Shown: positions 23,053-34,189, counted from the first letter of the stretch. The stretch: 64,000 nt of DNA from Apodospora peruviana (GCA_033439685.1 JAUEDM010000009.1:310001-374000); one strand, 5' to 3'. Translations and numbers: made by a program. Notes: a model not told the origin generated them from the sequence alone.

Positions 23053-23527
23053 TTAAACCGAGCAGCCAGAAATGTCCTCCAGCTTCGTCGGGCAGGTGAT
23101 CTGCTTGTAGTCGATGTTCCACCCGTTGACGTCGCCGCGGGCCCAGTTCCACCTCCAGTAGCAGCCGGCCTGCAGGTTCTGAGGGAGCCCTGCGCATTCC
23201 TCCCGGCTCGAGACGCCCCCGGTCGTTCGGCCCCTGGTGAGTTTCCTTTGGGTTAGCCTTTTTTCTTTTTCTTTTTTGGTTACAAGTTCCGCTCAGAAAA
23301 GACTAAGATGGAAGAAAAAAAATATGTCTTGGGTGAAAGATAGTAATCAGGTCAGGTACGTACCAAGACTTGCCATACTGCTGACGGCAGCCGTCGTAGA
23401 CCGGTCCGACACCTCCGCCGGGGGTGTAGATGATGAGGTCGTTTGAGCCGTCGGTGGTTTTGTCGCCCTGTTTTTCTTTGCGTTAGAAACGATAAGGTAG
23501 GTAGATCAGTGTAAAAGATAGAAAGAA

Positions 23528-23562
<35 letters not shown>

Positions 23563-24303
23563 CCTCTCTAATCCAATAATGAATGAGAATAGAAAACTTT
23601 GCGAAAGAAGAATATAATAAACAAAAATGCATACCCCGATGTTAATAACCTGCACTTGCATCTTCTTGCCCGCCGCGGGACTACCCGACTTCCACGTGAT
23701 CTCAAAGCACCTGCAGCAGCTCGTCTTATTGCGCGCGATGGCGAAGCCGTACGAGAGCGAGTCGCTCACGGGGATGGGGCTGTAGGTGTCGCAGAGGTAG
23801 GCGTTGCCTGATGGGAAAAGGTTATTTAATTAGTACATTTGGTAAGTAACTTTGGAAGCCGGAGTGAAACGCGTCATTACCTGGCATAGATATTGGGCAT
23901 AAGGTGAGGTGGGACGTTAAATGGACGAAAAGACATACCAGATTGGCCGCATCCGGGGGCGGCGCTGAGACCGGCCGAGATGGAGAAGGGCTCATTGTTG
24001 ATGTTGCAGATCCGGGGGGCACCGCTGCATGTCTTATGTGTTAGTAAGCCCCTCTTTCTTGGCCGGGGAAGGGGAAAACTCAGAACTGACATCATGGTCT
24101 GACGGTTATAGGCGCCCGCAGCGCTGTTGTCGCCGCACGCTGGTTTGCAGCTGGTGGATTGTTCGATAGATTAGTGTCTGGCGCACATCTATATTTATGA
24201 ATGGAGAGCAGACTTACCAGTCCCAGGCCGTGTAGGACTTGCCGGAGATGGCGTGGACGACGAGGGGTGCCGCAAGGGTTAGGAGAAGGTTTAAGGACAC
24301 CAT
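23053..24303 (-). CDS. GH45 endo-beta-1,4-glucanase, six exons
   Basis: This secreted endoglucanase hydrolyses internal cellulose bonds. The exons are 24218-24303, 24091-24150, 23939-24024, 23635-23807, 23364-23467 and 23053-23233, totalling 690 nt in frame (229 aa). Every junction has GT and AG ends and restores family sequence. A signal peptide (MVSLNLLLTLAAPLVVHA) leads straight into the GH45 core. The core includes TAWDCCKPACG with the first catalytic Asp (usual motif TRYWDCCK), TSCCRCFEI, SNDLIIYTPGGGVG with the second catalytic Asp (usually HFDL), and YDGC. About 13 cysteines allow the usual disulfide-rich fold. There is no linker or cellulose-binding module. Intron 4 holds a GAAA microsatellite at 23521-23561, and a GTT-type repeat lies in the 5' leader (24340-24364). 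Confidence 0.93.
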
Positions 24304-27013
24304 CGTGGTTCTTCTTGTTGTGATTGTTGCCAAGCTCTCGTTGTTGTTGTTGTTGTTGTTGTTGTCTTAGTTGTTATCAAAGTCTCCGAGTCGGCGGTAT
24401 GCCGAACAGTTTGACACTAGTCTGTCGAGTTGGGGTGACTTAAAAGACAAGCACAGTAGGCCGATAAAAAGGAATCGAGAAGACAGCAGAAGAGACGACA
24501 GCTTATATATCTCACGTCCTCCCATCACCGCGCGAATTCGATCCGGATTGGGATGCCAAAGGGTGCTATACAATGTACACTTCCACAAGACCGCGCACGC
24601 CGGCGTTCATCTGAACGCCCACGTCACGTCTCCAGGAATAGATCGTGTTGACGCTCCCTACTACCAGGTCCCCGGTTATGGCTGCATCATTTCGGAACCG
24701 GGCCACTGGCTTGTATGGGATCGGTGATTTTACCCAGCCCTGCTCTTTCATTGGTGCGCTAGTTCGCGTGGCTTGCTCGCCTCGTCGGCCCGTCCATTGG
24801 CCTCGTCTCGTGGGTCTCGCTAAAGTTCCTCTGGGACCATCTTGTCATGACACGCGAGCAGTCAGAATCAGGCTCCATTCTCCCGAAGCTTGAGCAGACT
24901 GCTTTTGCGAAGAGACGTGGAGTGATGTTGCGACGGTGTTGGACATAGTTGTTGTTAATTTACTGTCCGTGGGGGGCAATTTGCTCAGATGGACCTTCGC
25001 GGGACATAGACATATCAGTGACACAACATGAAAGACGTCGTTTCGTTCCGGATCTCCGTATATGAGAAGTTCTCTTAGCTTGCAGAAACAATAAACGACC
25101 CTCCAGGTCTGACAGATCGCCGGCAAGCGAACTCGGGACTTGAGAGCCGCAACTTGGTGGAGGGCTGGACCTGGTACTCAATTAGCCAAAAGGTCCACCC
25201 CGAAGCGAACCTTTCCAGCGGGAGAGCAGGAGAGCTTGACCTTAATCACGGCAATATATTACATATGGTCGACCCACACAAGGTCTTCATTTGTTTACAA
25301 AAGGAGGGAGCATCCTCGTACACTCGGTCGTGGTGGGTCGTACGACCATAAATGTCGTTGAGCTCAGAGGAGCAGTTTATCTTTGGATCTGCATGGCGCT
25401 AGGCGAGCCAGACCTCTCGACGGTCGGATGATACCTAACCGTCTTTTGATCCATACCCGGACTGGTTTGTCTCTGGTATCTCGAGAATGAACGATTGCCA
25501 AACCGCTGGAATGAGACGTTGTTACTGCTATTCAATGATGAGAGCCGCAGTATGAACTCCCATGTTGTCGTTCATGCTCTCCGCAATCATTTAATTGAGG
25601 AAAGAAGCTTAACCAGGCGGGAAGAAGGAGATCCGCTGCGAAGAAATATAACTTTGTCTGGGCTGGTCTTGGTTATGGCTTCTGGAAACTGACCCACTCT
25701 GAAAAGATCTAGATAAAAGGGTCGACGCAGAGGACTTTGCGTCCAGGAATCGTAAGAGTATGGCGTTAAGCGAAGTAGGGGATGAACATTCTAGATCGTC
25801 ATGCCTGACCGGTCCGGCCTGGATAGAACGCTGTCTCGACAAAAATATCTTTGAGCTGACCCGCTGCCATATTAGCACACCCACAGTCCGGAGATTTGCG
25901 GCGGAGACCGAGGGCTTAAGATCTGCCCTGCTTGGCCGATAGCATTAGTGATATCTCAGGTTTCACAGGCCGCATCGGGGAAAGATGGTTTCCTTCTCTG
26001 ATCTGACCTATCTCGGAAAAGAGGGAAGTGAGAAATTCCTCACCAAGTAAACCAGCCCAAGATGGTAACGTTTTCTCGCCTTTAGGAAATGACCACAAGC
26101 CATGGGCCTCCTACCCGATTATTCTACTGCACTGACGTCTATACAAGTCCAAAAGGGAGGGAAGCCCGAAGAATCTGCTTTTCACAGAGGTCTTGTTTGT
26201 TAGGGAACACAGCAGGAAAGAAGCAGTCCAGAAGGAATAGCAGAGACCAGGTCATCCCTGCAAAGGTTAGTGCCCTCCAAGAAGAGCGAGCTTCTAGCGG
26301 ACTGGGAGTCTTCTTGCCTGATGAGAGCCCGTTCACAGGAGTCGTACTGGGCAAGCAGCGACGGGATTGTGTCTTCCCATTTTCACTAGCTCCTGCCATT
26401 TCTGGCAGACAAGTACTGCAGGTACTCCCCCCGCTGGATGAGAGTGACCTAGAGCTGAACAGTTGCCAATCGCACGGTTCGCAGCTCACACCTTCTGGCG
26501 TCGAAAGATGTTGGTAACCACGACCCCATGGCTCCATCCGTTCCAGCAGAGTTGGTTTCCACAGAAATTCCAGACACCTGGAAAGCAGTTATCAGTGCAG
26601 AGTCAATTAGAAAACTTTGCTCAGTCATCGAGAGGTCTTGGCCAATACACGTAATATGTGCAAACACTTTTTTCACATGATCCTGGAAGTGTCGTTGCTC
26701 CCAGCTCTGGTCCTCGTCCAAAAGTCAGGCCAAAATCTTTCAGCTACTTCATTTGGAACAAAAAGTTTCCAGCCAGGAATTTCAAATCACGGTCGAGCAC
26801 TGAGGGGATTCCAATGCAGTCGTACCAGTGGGGGAACAAATAGCCTAACAAAACTGGGCGTCATGCAAGGAACCAATAGCCCCTGTGAAGAGTTGCCCAA
26901 GTCGGCTTGCAAAGTGTCTGGACAAGCTTGAACCCCGCCGTGAGTTAATCGGCAACCTCACTTGCGACAGTCTTGGTCGAAAGTCTCGTTTTTCAGCACG
27001 CTCACAACTCACC
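24304..27013. other. long stretch without confident gene
   Basis: About 2.7 kb. Many short open frames exist on both strands (longest about 140 codons around 26089-26537), but none matches a family I know and their composition looks random. It may hold decayed mobile or duplicated DNA next to the HET remnant. Confidence 0.35.
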
Positions 27014-27559
27014 ATGTCACAGGACCCGCCCGAAAAACACATCTTTACAACCCCAGAGAATGAAATCATTCTATCACGACCGGAAATACAAACCCCTGAC
27101 CCAGAAAAGTGTGAGATACGACTCCTCCGCGTTCATCCTGACCGACTGACGGTGGCCCAGCTGGCCTCTGCTTTCCCTGCGTGGCTTGAGGGGCCATAGT
27201 CATGCGGCAAAGCTCATTCGAGACGGCAAAAATACACCTACAGAGTCCGTCATCTGCTTTTCAGCTTCTGGAGAAAGTAGAGATCAAGGTTATTGCAAAT
27301 AAGTACGCAGCGCTGTCTTACTGTGCCGGTAGCGCCACCGACACACGACGAATCATGATAGATGGTTACTGGTTCAACGCGCTCGCCAGTCTAGAACACT
27401 CCCTCGAATGGCTTCAGGATACACCACGATAAAGATTTTGTTTGCGGAAACCTAATCTGGACAGACCAGGCGTGTACCAACCAGGTCGATTACCATGAAA
27501 AGCCTCACCAGGTCGGTTTCATGCGCGACATCTACCGACATGCTGAGAGAACGTAGGTT
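27014..27559 (+). pseudogene. HET-domain gene remnant
   Basis: HET domains act in fungal heterokaryon incompatibility and cell death. The ATG at 27014 opens a frame reading MSQDPPEKHIFTT. It stops at 27199 and resumes after a short gap with the HET N-terminal signature ANKYAALSYCAGSAT (usual form YxALSYxWG). A one-base shift near 27430 then leads to GNLIWTDQACTNQ (usual form LWIDAxCINQ) and HQVGFMRDIYRHAERT, the third conserved HET block, followed immediately by TAG. The rest of the domain and any C-terminal region are missing. Order and spacing of three HET motifs make the identification firm; stop codons and the frameshift make it a pseudogene. Confidence 0.8.
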
Positions 27560-27990
27560 GCGATCTCAACCCCAACAGCACCCATCCGAAATGCCGAAGC
27601 TGGAGCTGCCGCCGTTCGACTAAACACTTGATTCTCTCAACGTGCCCTTGTGTTTCAGTCTCCACGGTCGCTCATCAAACTATCAGTATCGTAGTGAGAC
27701 CTAAGTTTCCGTATCCTACAGAAATGGCAAGATTTGCATCCTAACCGAAAGTGGCCGTGTTGATTCCCATGGCAGAAATTCTATCCTCATTGTCACCGGT
27801 ATCACAAGCCGACCCCTCTTCCAAGTGTTGGTGAAACTCATGCCCATGATCTCTGCCGCCGCCCAGCAAAGGCAACTTGATACGGCCCACGCCAAGATCC
27901 TTCCTGACCTCGCAAGTAGCCAGCACCGCTAACAATTCCGTGGCGTGATAATTAATGGGAGGACTCAGTCAGTCTAAACTCACCAATCAA

Positions 27991-28240
27991 TCAGCCCCGT
28001 CGTGACCATGCGTAGACGCCGACGTTGCCGCAGATTGTCCAGGTGTCGCGGACGTTGGTGATGGAGGCCAGCATGCCCAGGCCGATGGTGAGCAGGACGA
28101 GGGTGGCCCAGGTGCAGCAGAGGTCGGTTATGGGGTCGGCGGATCGTCGGGATCGGGATTTGCCGCCGCCCTGGGAGGAGGAGAGACGGATGAGAATGGA
28201 CGAGGTGGAGTAATATGAATTCGAGGCATTGGAGGACGCA
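27991..28240 (-). pseudogene. Orphan last exon of an unknown membrane protein
   Basis: A frame from an intron-type acceptor (CTAAC branch, ATCCCAG) at 28241 runs 82 codons to TGA at 27991. It includes a basic stretch (GGGKSRSRRS), then DPITDLCCTWATLVLL and TIGLGMLASITN, which form one transmembrane helix, and ends WTICGNVGVYAWSRRG. It reads as the C-terminal exon of a fungal membrane protein that I cannot name. No upstream exon is found, because a decayed transposase begins about 115 bp away. The gene was probably cut by insertion or rearrangement. Confidence 0.5.
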
Positions 28241-29150
28241 CTGGGATAAATGGCACAAGAAAGGGGGCGGTTGTTGTTAGTTTAGTTTGGGGAATGAGGA
28301 GGGAGAAGAGAGGTGAGGTGGGACCGGGCTTTTTGTGGAGGAGGGGAAAGCAGCTTACGCATATGATAAAGATGCGGCTTTCTGATCCAATAGATTATGT
28401 GCCTCTTGTACAGTAAGTGACCCTCCAAGCCGTACACGTGTTTCTTTAGCTCTCCGTCGCTTACTAAGGCCCTCATTGGCCTTTCGTAGTGCTGAGACTT
28501 CGGTACGTAGAGGAGCTACCTCGTGCATCACAGCCATCGTACCTTTAGCTAATCGATCCACAGCAGTTAGCATGGAGGTTGGAGAGCTACCCTGATGGCT
28601 GGATATTCGAGTTTTAATAAATGCTGACTGTGAGGTGGCCTCTCGAGGGTTGGGTGGCGTTTGGGAGACCCAAGGTAGTGCGGTGGTTGGGTTTGAGGCA
28701 GTGCGTGTTGGGGTCCGAAAGCGCACATCCAACTTAGATATCACCCTTTCTAGGTCGTACGGCACAAGGCCGGCTCCGGCAAAACCCCTCTGGATGTTCT
28801 TTTCTGTGATCGAAGCAAAAAACACCTCCCTGAATGCACAAAAGAAACTCCAACATGCTGATGTGTGTGATGTTCATCCGCATGAACTGCTCAATTTGGC
28901 GGCTATACGCCTTCTTCAACGGCCCAAAACAACCAACATCTAAGGGCTGGAGTATGTGTGAAGAGTGTGGAGGCATACAAAGTGCAAAAATGTTATGCTT
29001 TTTGCAATAGTTGTCGAGTTCTTCAGAGTGGTGGCTTTCGTGTCCATCAAGGATTAATAACCGGTGTGTATCCTTTGTACGAGATGCTGTGTGCAAATCA
29101 AAGTGCCGAATCCAATCCATGCCTTTCTCATTCGTAGTCCAGCCATTGTC

Positions 29151-29200
29151 GGTCGTTGCAATACACCAGTCGGCCGGTCGTTGCAATACGCCAGTCGGCC
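29151..29200. repeat. 25-bp perfect-but-one tandem duplication inside transposase
   Basis: The two copies (29151-29175 and 29176-29200) differ at one base. The duplication length is not a multiple of three, so it shifts the transposase frame. Confidence 0.9.
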
Positions 29201-29679
29201 GGGAGGTTGCACTCTTCATACCAGTTGGCAAGGTGATATTGCCCAGCCAAGATGATAAATGGTGGATGGCCCTGCCGCGGCCTTCTGAGGTAGTAACTAC
29301 CATTAGTGGCCATGATAATACCCATCATAAAGCCAGTCTCGTCGAAATTGTAAACATCGTCGTCAAGGATACCGTATTTGGCCTTGACATTGTGCACAAG
29401 GGCAAACCACTCGTGGATAATTTTTTGGATCTTCGCATTTCGCCCTCTGGTAGTCGTATTTACGCCTTAAACGCGTCTGAAGTTCTGGCTGTCGCTTAAC
29501 GAAGTTGTGAGCCCATCGTATGCCAACAGGGGGCGCGTCACGTTCGCGGAGCAGTCGGTTGGCCATATCTTCCACGTAACAAAGCCGAGGATAAAATGCG
29601 CGTCCACATAGCTCAATTATACATTGAACAATTGTGTTCTCTTCTAAATTTGTAAGTTTGCGTGAATTGGCTGGAATAT

Positions 29680-29742
29680 CGCGTCGAGCAGGTGTACCGA
29701 CGCGTCGAGCGGGTGTACCAACGCGTCGAGCGGGTGTACCAA
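29680..29742. repeat. 21-bp coding minisatellite, three copies, inside transposase
   Basis: The unit CGCGTCGAGCGGGTGTACCAA occurs three times, with differences in the first copy. It keeps the reading frame and repeats seven residues (RRVGTPA on the minus strand) that the family normally has once. Confidence 0.9.
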
Positions 29743-29929
29743 CGCGTCAGCGTGCAAGGGTTTTAAAAGCAACATTATACATGTTGGCTGCTGCTCGTAA
29801 ACTTGGAGCTTTATCTTTTTCGAGAGCTTGAAGGGTCATAATAACCCTGCTTTCTTTTGATGGTGAGGGCATGTTATATTGTGGAAAAAAGTTGTGTTGA
29901 AGGTGAACGTGTTCTGTCATGGGGAGGAG

Positions 29930-29972
29930 TGTGTCACTCGCTTATCTGTGTCACTCGCTTATCACGGCCAAG
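29930..29972. repeat. Directly repeated GTGTCACTCGCTTATC, possible transposon end
   Basis: Two copies of GTGTCACTCGCTTATC lie just outside the transposase 5' end and could be the terminal-repeat zone of the element. The partner copy in inverse orientation is not seen near 28300. Confidence 0.4.
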
Positions 29973-30286
29973 ATTCTGCTTCACATCTGCATCATCAATC
30001 AAATACCAAGGCGCCAACGGCGCAACAGGCGGTGAGATGCGCTCGTGTTTCCTTGAGCTGCCGGCTAGGGTCGTGCATCTGCCCGAAGACCAGCAGGCGA
30101 GCTTAGGTGTCGAGGCCTTCTATCTCCCATACAGCTTTGAGAAATGTCAAATGTCACGCAGGTGTGCAGATCCTAACCCTGAGGGGATAAGTGGTGGGAA
30201 CTTGAAGCAACTGGGGGGTGCGGCCAGAAATGCTCTTCTTTTTTCTCCCCACAAACGCTACATCAGTACCTCACTGTGTAAGGTGC

Positions 30287-31234
30287 TTACTCCCAAAAAG
30301 CAATACTCCGACACTCAATACTCTCCCCAACATTCGCCTCCCCCCCAAAACTCTCATCCCAGAACGCAGAATGCGGTACCCGCCACCCCAGACCCTCTAC
30401 TCGGCACTCACTATCATGAAACTTGAACAACAACGCCTCATTCTTTTCCATCCTCGAGAAATACCACCACCGATGCCCCTCACTGTGACGAAAGATAGCA
30501 GTAGCAAGCTGTGCCTCTTCCATAGGCGCCAGCCTCTCCTCTTCAGTCTCGGGAATCTTGTCCACAATCCGTAACTCATTAGGGACGCCCTCATCATCTC
30601 TTACACTGCGCGCATCACACACCGCAAAGCGGACATTCTTGGGGAGGTGGAGAAAACGTCCGCCAGAAACTCGAAATCACGAATCTCTTAAAACCCGGGC
30701 CACCATCTGGACGAGCTTTCGCGTACAGACGTTCAGCGTACGCGAGTTGTCGAGACAGCTCGGTGTCAACGTGCACCTCGCCGGCTGCGGGCTGCAAGCC
30801 GCCGTAGTGACGGTACGGTTTCTTTTTCTCAGCTGGAGTAGGAGTAGGGGTCGGTTTGGTGATGTCGCCGCTTGTGCGTAGCATCCACCCCATTGCGATG
30901 ACTACGGCGGCGCCGTAGGCTGTTTTTACGTGCGCGCAGACTTCGTCTTGGTACTTGGCTTCTATCTCGGTGCTGTCGTGGAAGTTCTTGATTGTGGTAG
31001 GGGCGTCAATTAGGCGAAAGCCGTGCTTATTGAAGGTGAAGTGGTTGCGGATTGTGCGACCGTCGCGGATTGTGGTTGGGTAGGGGCCGTATTTGCCTGT
31101 GTTTGATATTCTACGCCGGCGGAGACGAAGCGCCTGTTGATCAAAGGGGCGCCGGGGAGGAGTAGTTTCAGGTTGGCGGTTGTGGTCCGGACTGTGTCTT
31201 CGATGCTGTCATCGTCCAGTGCTGGTGGTGTCAT
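30287..31234 (-). pseudogene. CmcJ/NvfI-family oxidoreductase, two frameshifts
   Basis: This family comprises small oxygenase-like fungal enzymes, several in secondary metabolism. The frame from ATG 31234 (MTPPALDDDSIEDT) reaches RRFVSAGVEYQT. Homology then moves to another frame (GKYGPYPTTIRDG, NHFTFNKHGFRLIDAPT) near 31107, as if two bases were extra. The second frame continues through EVHVDTELSRQLAYAERL and GFKRFVISSFWRT and breaks again near 30627 with one extra base. The third frame starts VCDARSV and runs through GHRWWYFSRMEKNEALLFK and HSAFWDESF to a natural end (SIECRSIAFWE). All family blocks are present in order, so the loss looks recent. A sequencing error is the alternative. Confidence 0.75.
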
Positions 31235-32730
31235 CTTTAAGATGGTGTTGATATTGACGGTTGTTGTTTCTGACAGTTTGGCTGGGTCGGTGGTTGTTGG
31301 GTCGATAATGGTAATGATGGTGATTTGTTTTGTTAAAGGTTGTGATCAGGTCTGTCGTTTAAATGATGAAGAACTCGAGGTAATTTAGGCTGTTGTTGTT
31401 GTAAGTGCCGAGCAGTGCGGACCGCACCGTGAGGGGATGCTCTGCGTCCAGACACGGATGCCGATATAAGTAGCTCCCGATGTTCGCGGAACATGGATAA
31501 CCTGACCCGTCAGACTTGCGGCCATATCCCGGCTCGGGCGGAAGAATTATACCAGGAGATTGACTTGGAGACTGGGTGGGTTAGGGATAGATACTGATAA
31601 GGAACTCAAAGACTCTGACCGAAGCGCAGGGTCGAGACGAAGATGAGTAATGCATGAACACCTACATCCTAGGTAATTACTAGTTAAGGAGACCAACCGA
31701 TGCATTCAAGTTACCGTCCTATAGTTTCTTCCCAAAGGCTGTTGCACCGCAGGCACCATGAAGACAATATTTGCTTACAACCAGCGCCAAGAATGGTTCA
31801 CACTGCAGCCACTCGGGATGATGCACCCTTTGATCCAGGTTAGGATTCTGAACCACCCAGTCACCTCCAGCTGTGCAGACGTTTCTCCGGGGACTGCAGT
31901 CCAGAGTGGTGGCTGAGTGTATCACCCACCCAGGCACCCATCATCTCATTGGCCATAATTGGCACACAGCCCGACTTGGGTTCCCAGTCGGAACAGTGCC
32001 AGACGGACGGAGAGGGAGTATGTCACGGAACATCGGAAGACGGGAAACGAAAATTCGATTTTTTATTTACTGCCAATGTGTTAATCTCATCATCAAATAA
32101 GCCTCAGAGGCATCAAACCCTGGTATGTATCAAACCTGCTCTCTCTCAGTCATATACCTAGGTATCTATTGGTACTAGACTCTTAGTAGTGCTTGTGTCT
32201 AAGCACCGACCGCCTCCGCCCGTTTCTTCAACCGAGAGGCAATGGCACGCTTCCTAGCAGCCGGGCTCTGCGTAAAGGCAACAGAGCCACCAAACGGACC
32301 TGCCGCTGCCCCATTACGCACACGGACGACATACACTAAACCTAGTAAAAGACCATCTCAATTGACCCCTCATCCACACAAGTTGGCAGACCGGCGCTGG
32401 CGCCCTTTTTCCTACCACAACCATACTGCATTAATAGCTATATTCGTTGTGCTGGGAAATACGCCATCACTTACACTCCGCCAGCCAGTAATAACCATTA
32501 TGCGACACGACCAATTTGTTGCTGTAGGTGTTTGTAAAACGGGTTCATATAGCCCAGGTACCAGAGGCACCCGACCGATCTTGCAAACTTATTTAACACG
32601 CCTATCCCCACTCCATCACATCACCTCCTTTCAGGCTCTCACAAGTCCATCGCAATACACTTTTTAAACCAAACCTGCCCGTCTTAAAACCATTTCAAAA
32701 CACCTTACAAATCATACACACACAACCGAA
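31235..32730. other. intergenic region upstream of the MDR enzyme gene
   Basis: No supported gene. It ends in an AC-rich leader directly before the ATG at 32731. Short frames such as 32242-32667 lack protein character. Confidence 0.4.
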
Positions 32731-33795
32731 ATGAAAAGCCAAAAAACAATGCGCGCAATCCTCATCTCCTCCTTCGGCCCCCCGGAAGTCCTCACCATCT
32801 CCTATGCGCACCCAACACCCTCCCCCCCTCTCCCCGGTTTCGCGTCAATCCGCATCCGCGCCTTCGGCCTCAACCACGCAGAAATGCACATGCGGCGAGG
32901 GGAATGGGCCGAAAGTGTTCCCATTTCCGGGATTGAGTGCGTCGGAACCGTCGAATCCTGCCCCGGCGGCGAGTTTGCTGTCAATCAACCCGTCGCGGCG
33001 CTGATGGGCGGCCTTGGCCGCACCATCCCTGGTAGTTATGCAGAGTATACCGTTGCCAGATGCAACAATATCGTTGCGCTCGCGAACCCTGGCGAACAAC
33101 TGCCGATGGGGTGGGCTCAGTTGGCGGCCGTCCCCGAGACGTATGCCACTGCTTGGACGTGTTTGTTTCGCAATCTAGGGTTGGAGAGGGGGCAGAGCCT
33201 GTTGATAAGGGGTGCTGGGTCGGCGTTTGGAAGGGCGGCGGTGAATTTGGCTGTTGAGGCTGGTGCGATCGTTACCGCTACGACAAGAAGTGAGAATAAA
33301 GTTGCGCAGATCAAGGGGTTGGGTGTTGCCGAGGTGATTGTTGAGAGTGGGCTTGGTCTACCACAGATACTGAAGACGGGCGGTAAGATGGAGAAATTTG
33401 ATAGAGTGCTGGAGCTGGTTGGGAATTCTGTGGTGGTGGAATCGTTGACCTTGGTTAGAAGGGGAGGGAGATTGTGTCTGGCCGGCTGGCTGGGCGGGCT
33501 TGACCCGATTCCTGGGCCCGAGGGGGAGGACAAGGGCAAGGGGTTCAATCCGCTGCTGCAGATGGCCAGCGGGGTGCAGATGAGTTTCTTTGGGAGCTTC
33601 GTGTTCGGCGAGGATGAGTTTCCGCTGGATGATGTTCCCTTGAGGGAAATCGTCAGGAGCGCGGCGGAAGGAGCCTTTGATGCGCGCCCGTCTAGGGTCT
33701 TCAGGTTTGATGAGATTGTGGAGGCGCACAGGGTTATGGAAGAGGGAAAGGCGAATGGGAAGATGGTTGTTGTTGTTGATAATGATGATCACTGA
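32731..33795 (+). CDS. Zinc-free MDR oxidoreductase (quinone oxidoreductase-like)
   Basis: This intronless gene encodes 354 aa of the medium-chain dehydrogenase/reductase superfamily. These enzymes use NADPH to reduce quinones, enones or enoyl groups. The N-terminal catalytic domain shows SSFGPPEVL and IRIRAFGLNHAEMHMR, where the Asn replaces a zinc ligand, as in quinone oxidoreductases. The substrate-side motif VPETYATAWTCL and the Rossmann nucleotide motif LLIRGAGSAFGRAAVNLA (near residues 155-172) follow. The C-terminal part returns to the catalytic domain (FRFDEIVEAHRVMEEGKANG). No signal peptide is seen. The start is MKSQKTMRAIL; a second ATG six codons later is possible. The neighbouring SDR and Zn2Cys6 regulator suggest a shared pathway. 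Confidence 0.9.
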   Translation: MKSQKTMRAILISSFGPPEVLTISYAHPTPSPPLPGFASIRIRAFGLNHAEMHMRRGEWAESVPISGIECVGTVESCPGGEFAVNQPVAALMGGLGRTIPGSYAEYTVARCNNIVALANPGEQLPMGWAQLAAVPETYATAWTCLFRNLGLERGQSLLIRGAGSAFGRAAVNLAVEAGAIVTATTRSENKVAQIKGLGVAEVIVESGLGLPQILKTGGKMEKFDRVLELVGNSVVVESLTLVRRGGRLCLAGWLGGLDPIPGPEGEDKGKGFNPLLQMASGVQMSFFGSFVFGEDEFPLDDVPLREIVRSAAEGAFDARPSRVFRFDEIVEAHRVMEEGKANGKMVVVVDNDDH

Positions 33796-33910
33796 GTATA
33801 TCCAAAAAGACTCCAGGTTGTGGGATCGGTCGCTGTTCTCTCGGAGGATATTTAAAATCGAATTAAGTGATGTTATGGTTGTTACTTGAAATAAGTAGGT
33901 ATAATCATCC

Positions 33911-34189
33911 TCAGAGTCCTTGCATGAGGATAATTTTATTCGGAATAGCTTGCCCAAATGCTGACTGTTTCTGTGCTTTGGCGTTGCGTGATCGCTTAGT
34001 CCTGAAGAGTCTGCGGAGGAAGCAATCCCTGTGGCCTTCGTCAGCAAGACTCATAAGCTCCTCAATCTCCTCATCTGACGCATGTCTCGTCAAGAGCGGT
34101 CTCATGGACGCAAGCAGCCGGTCCATCCTCTCCTGGTCAATGCCATTCGATTCCCAAGGCTTTGGGTCATTTTCCCTGAGACGACGCAT
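33911..34189 (-). CDS. Possible small hypothetical protein, 92 aa
   Basis: The frame from ATG 34189 begins MRRLRENDPKPWESNG and is highly charged (DQERMDRLLASMRPLL, DEEIEELMSLADEGH), with a composition more protein-like than random frames nearby. It could be the last exon of a longer gene, since the frame is open upstream without a start. I recognise no family, and it overlaps the presumed 3' flank of the MDR gene. Confidence 0.3.
   Translation of the reverse strand: MRRLRENDPKPWESNGIDQERMDRLLASMRPLLTRHASDEEIEELMSLADEGHRDCFLRRLFRTKRSRNAKAQKQSAFGQAIPNKIILMQGL

Larger units (their letters stand above)
28355..29872 (-). pseudogene. Pogo/Fot-like (Tc1/mariner superfamily) transposase, broken
   Basis: The order of parts is complete: an N-terminal helix-turn-helix (LRAAANMYNVAFKTLA), a CENP-B-type DNA-binding region (NSRKLTNLEENTIVQ, WAHNFVKRQPELQ), then the DDE core. 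Its three acidic sites are seen in YNFDETGFMMG, LLILDGHESHHS and LQPLDVGCFGPLKK. Damage includes in-frame TGA at 29747-29749, a 21-bp unit present three times at 29680-29742 (encoding RRVGTPA), a frameshift near 29415, a 25-bp tandem duplication at 29151-29200 that shifts the frame, a missing piece after FMMG, and another shift near 28830. The end at 28355 is close to the orphan exon. No matching terminal inverted repeats are found on both sides. Confidence 0.85.

Noticed and set aside
26089..26537. Overlapping frames of about 135-140 codons on both strands
   Set aside because: Neither resembles a known family, and their composition does not favour one strand; I keep the region as unassigned.
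32242..32667. 141-codon plus-strand frame before the MDR gene
   Set aside because: Low-quality composition in a promoter region with no family resemblance.
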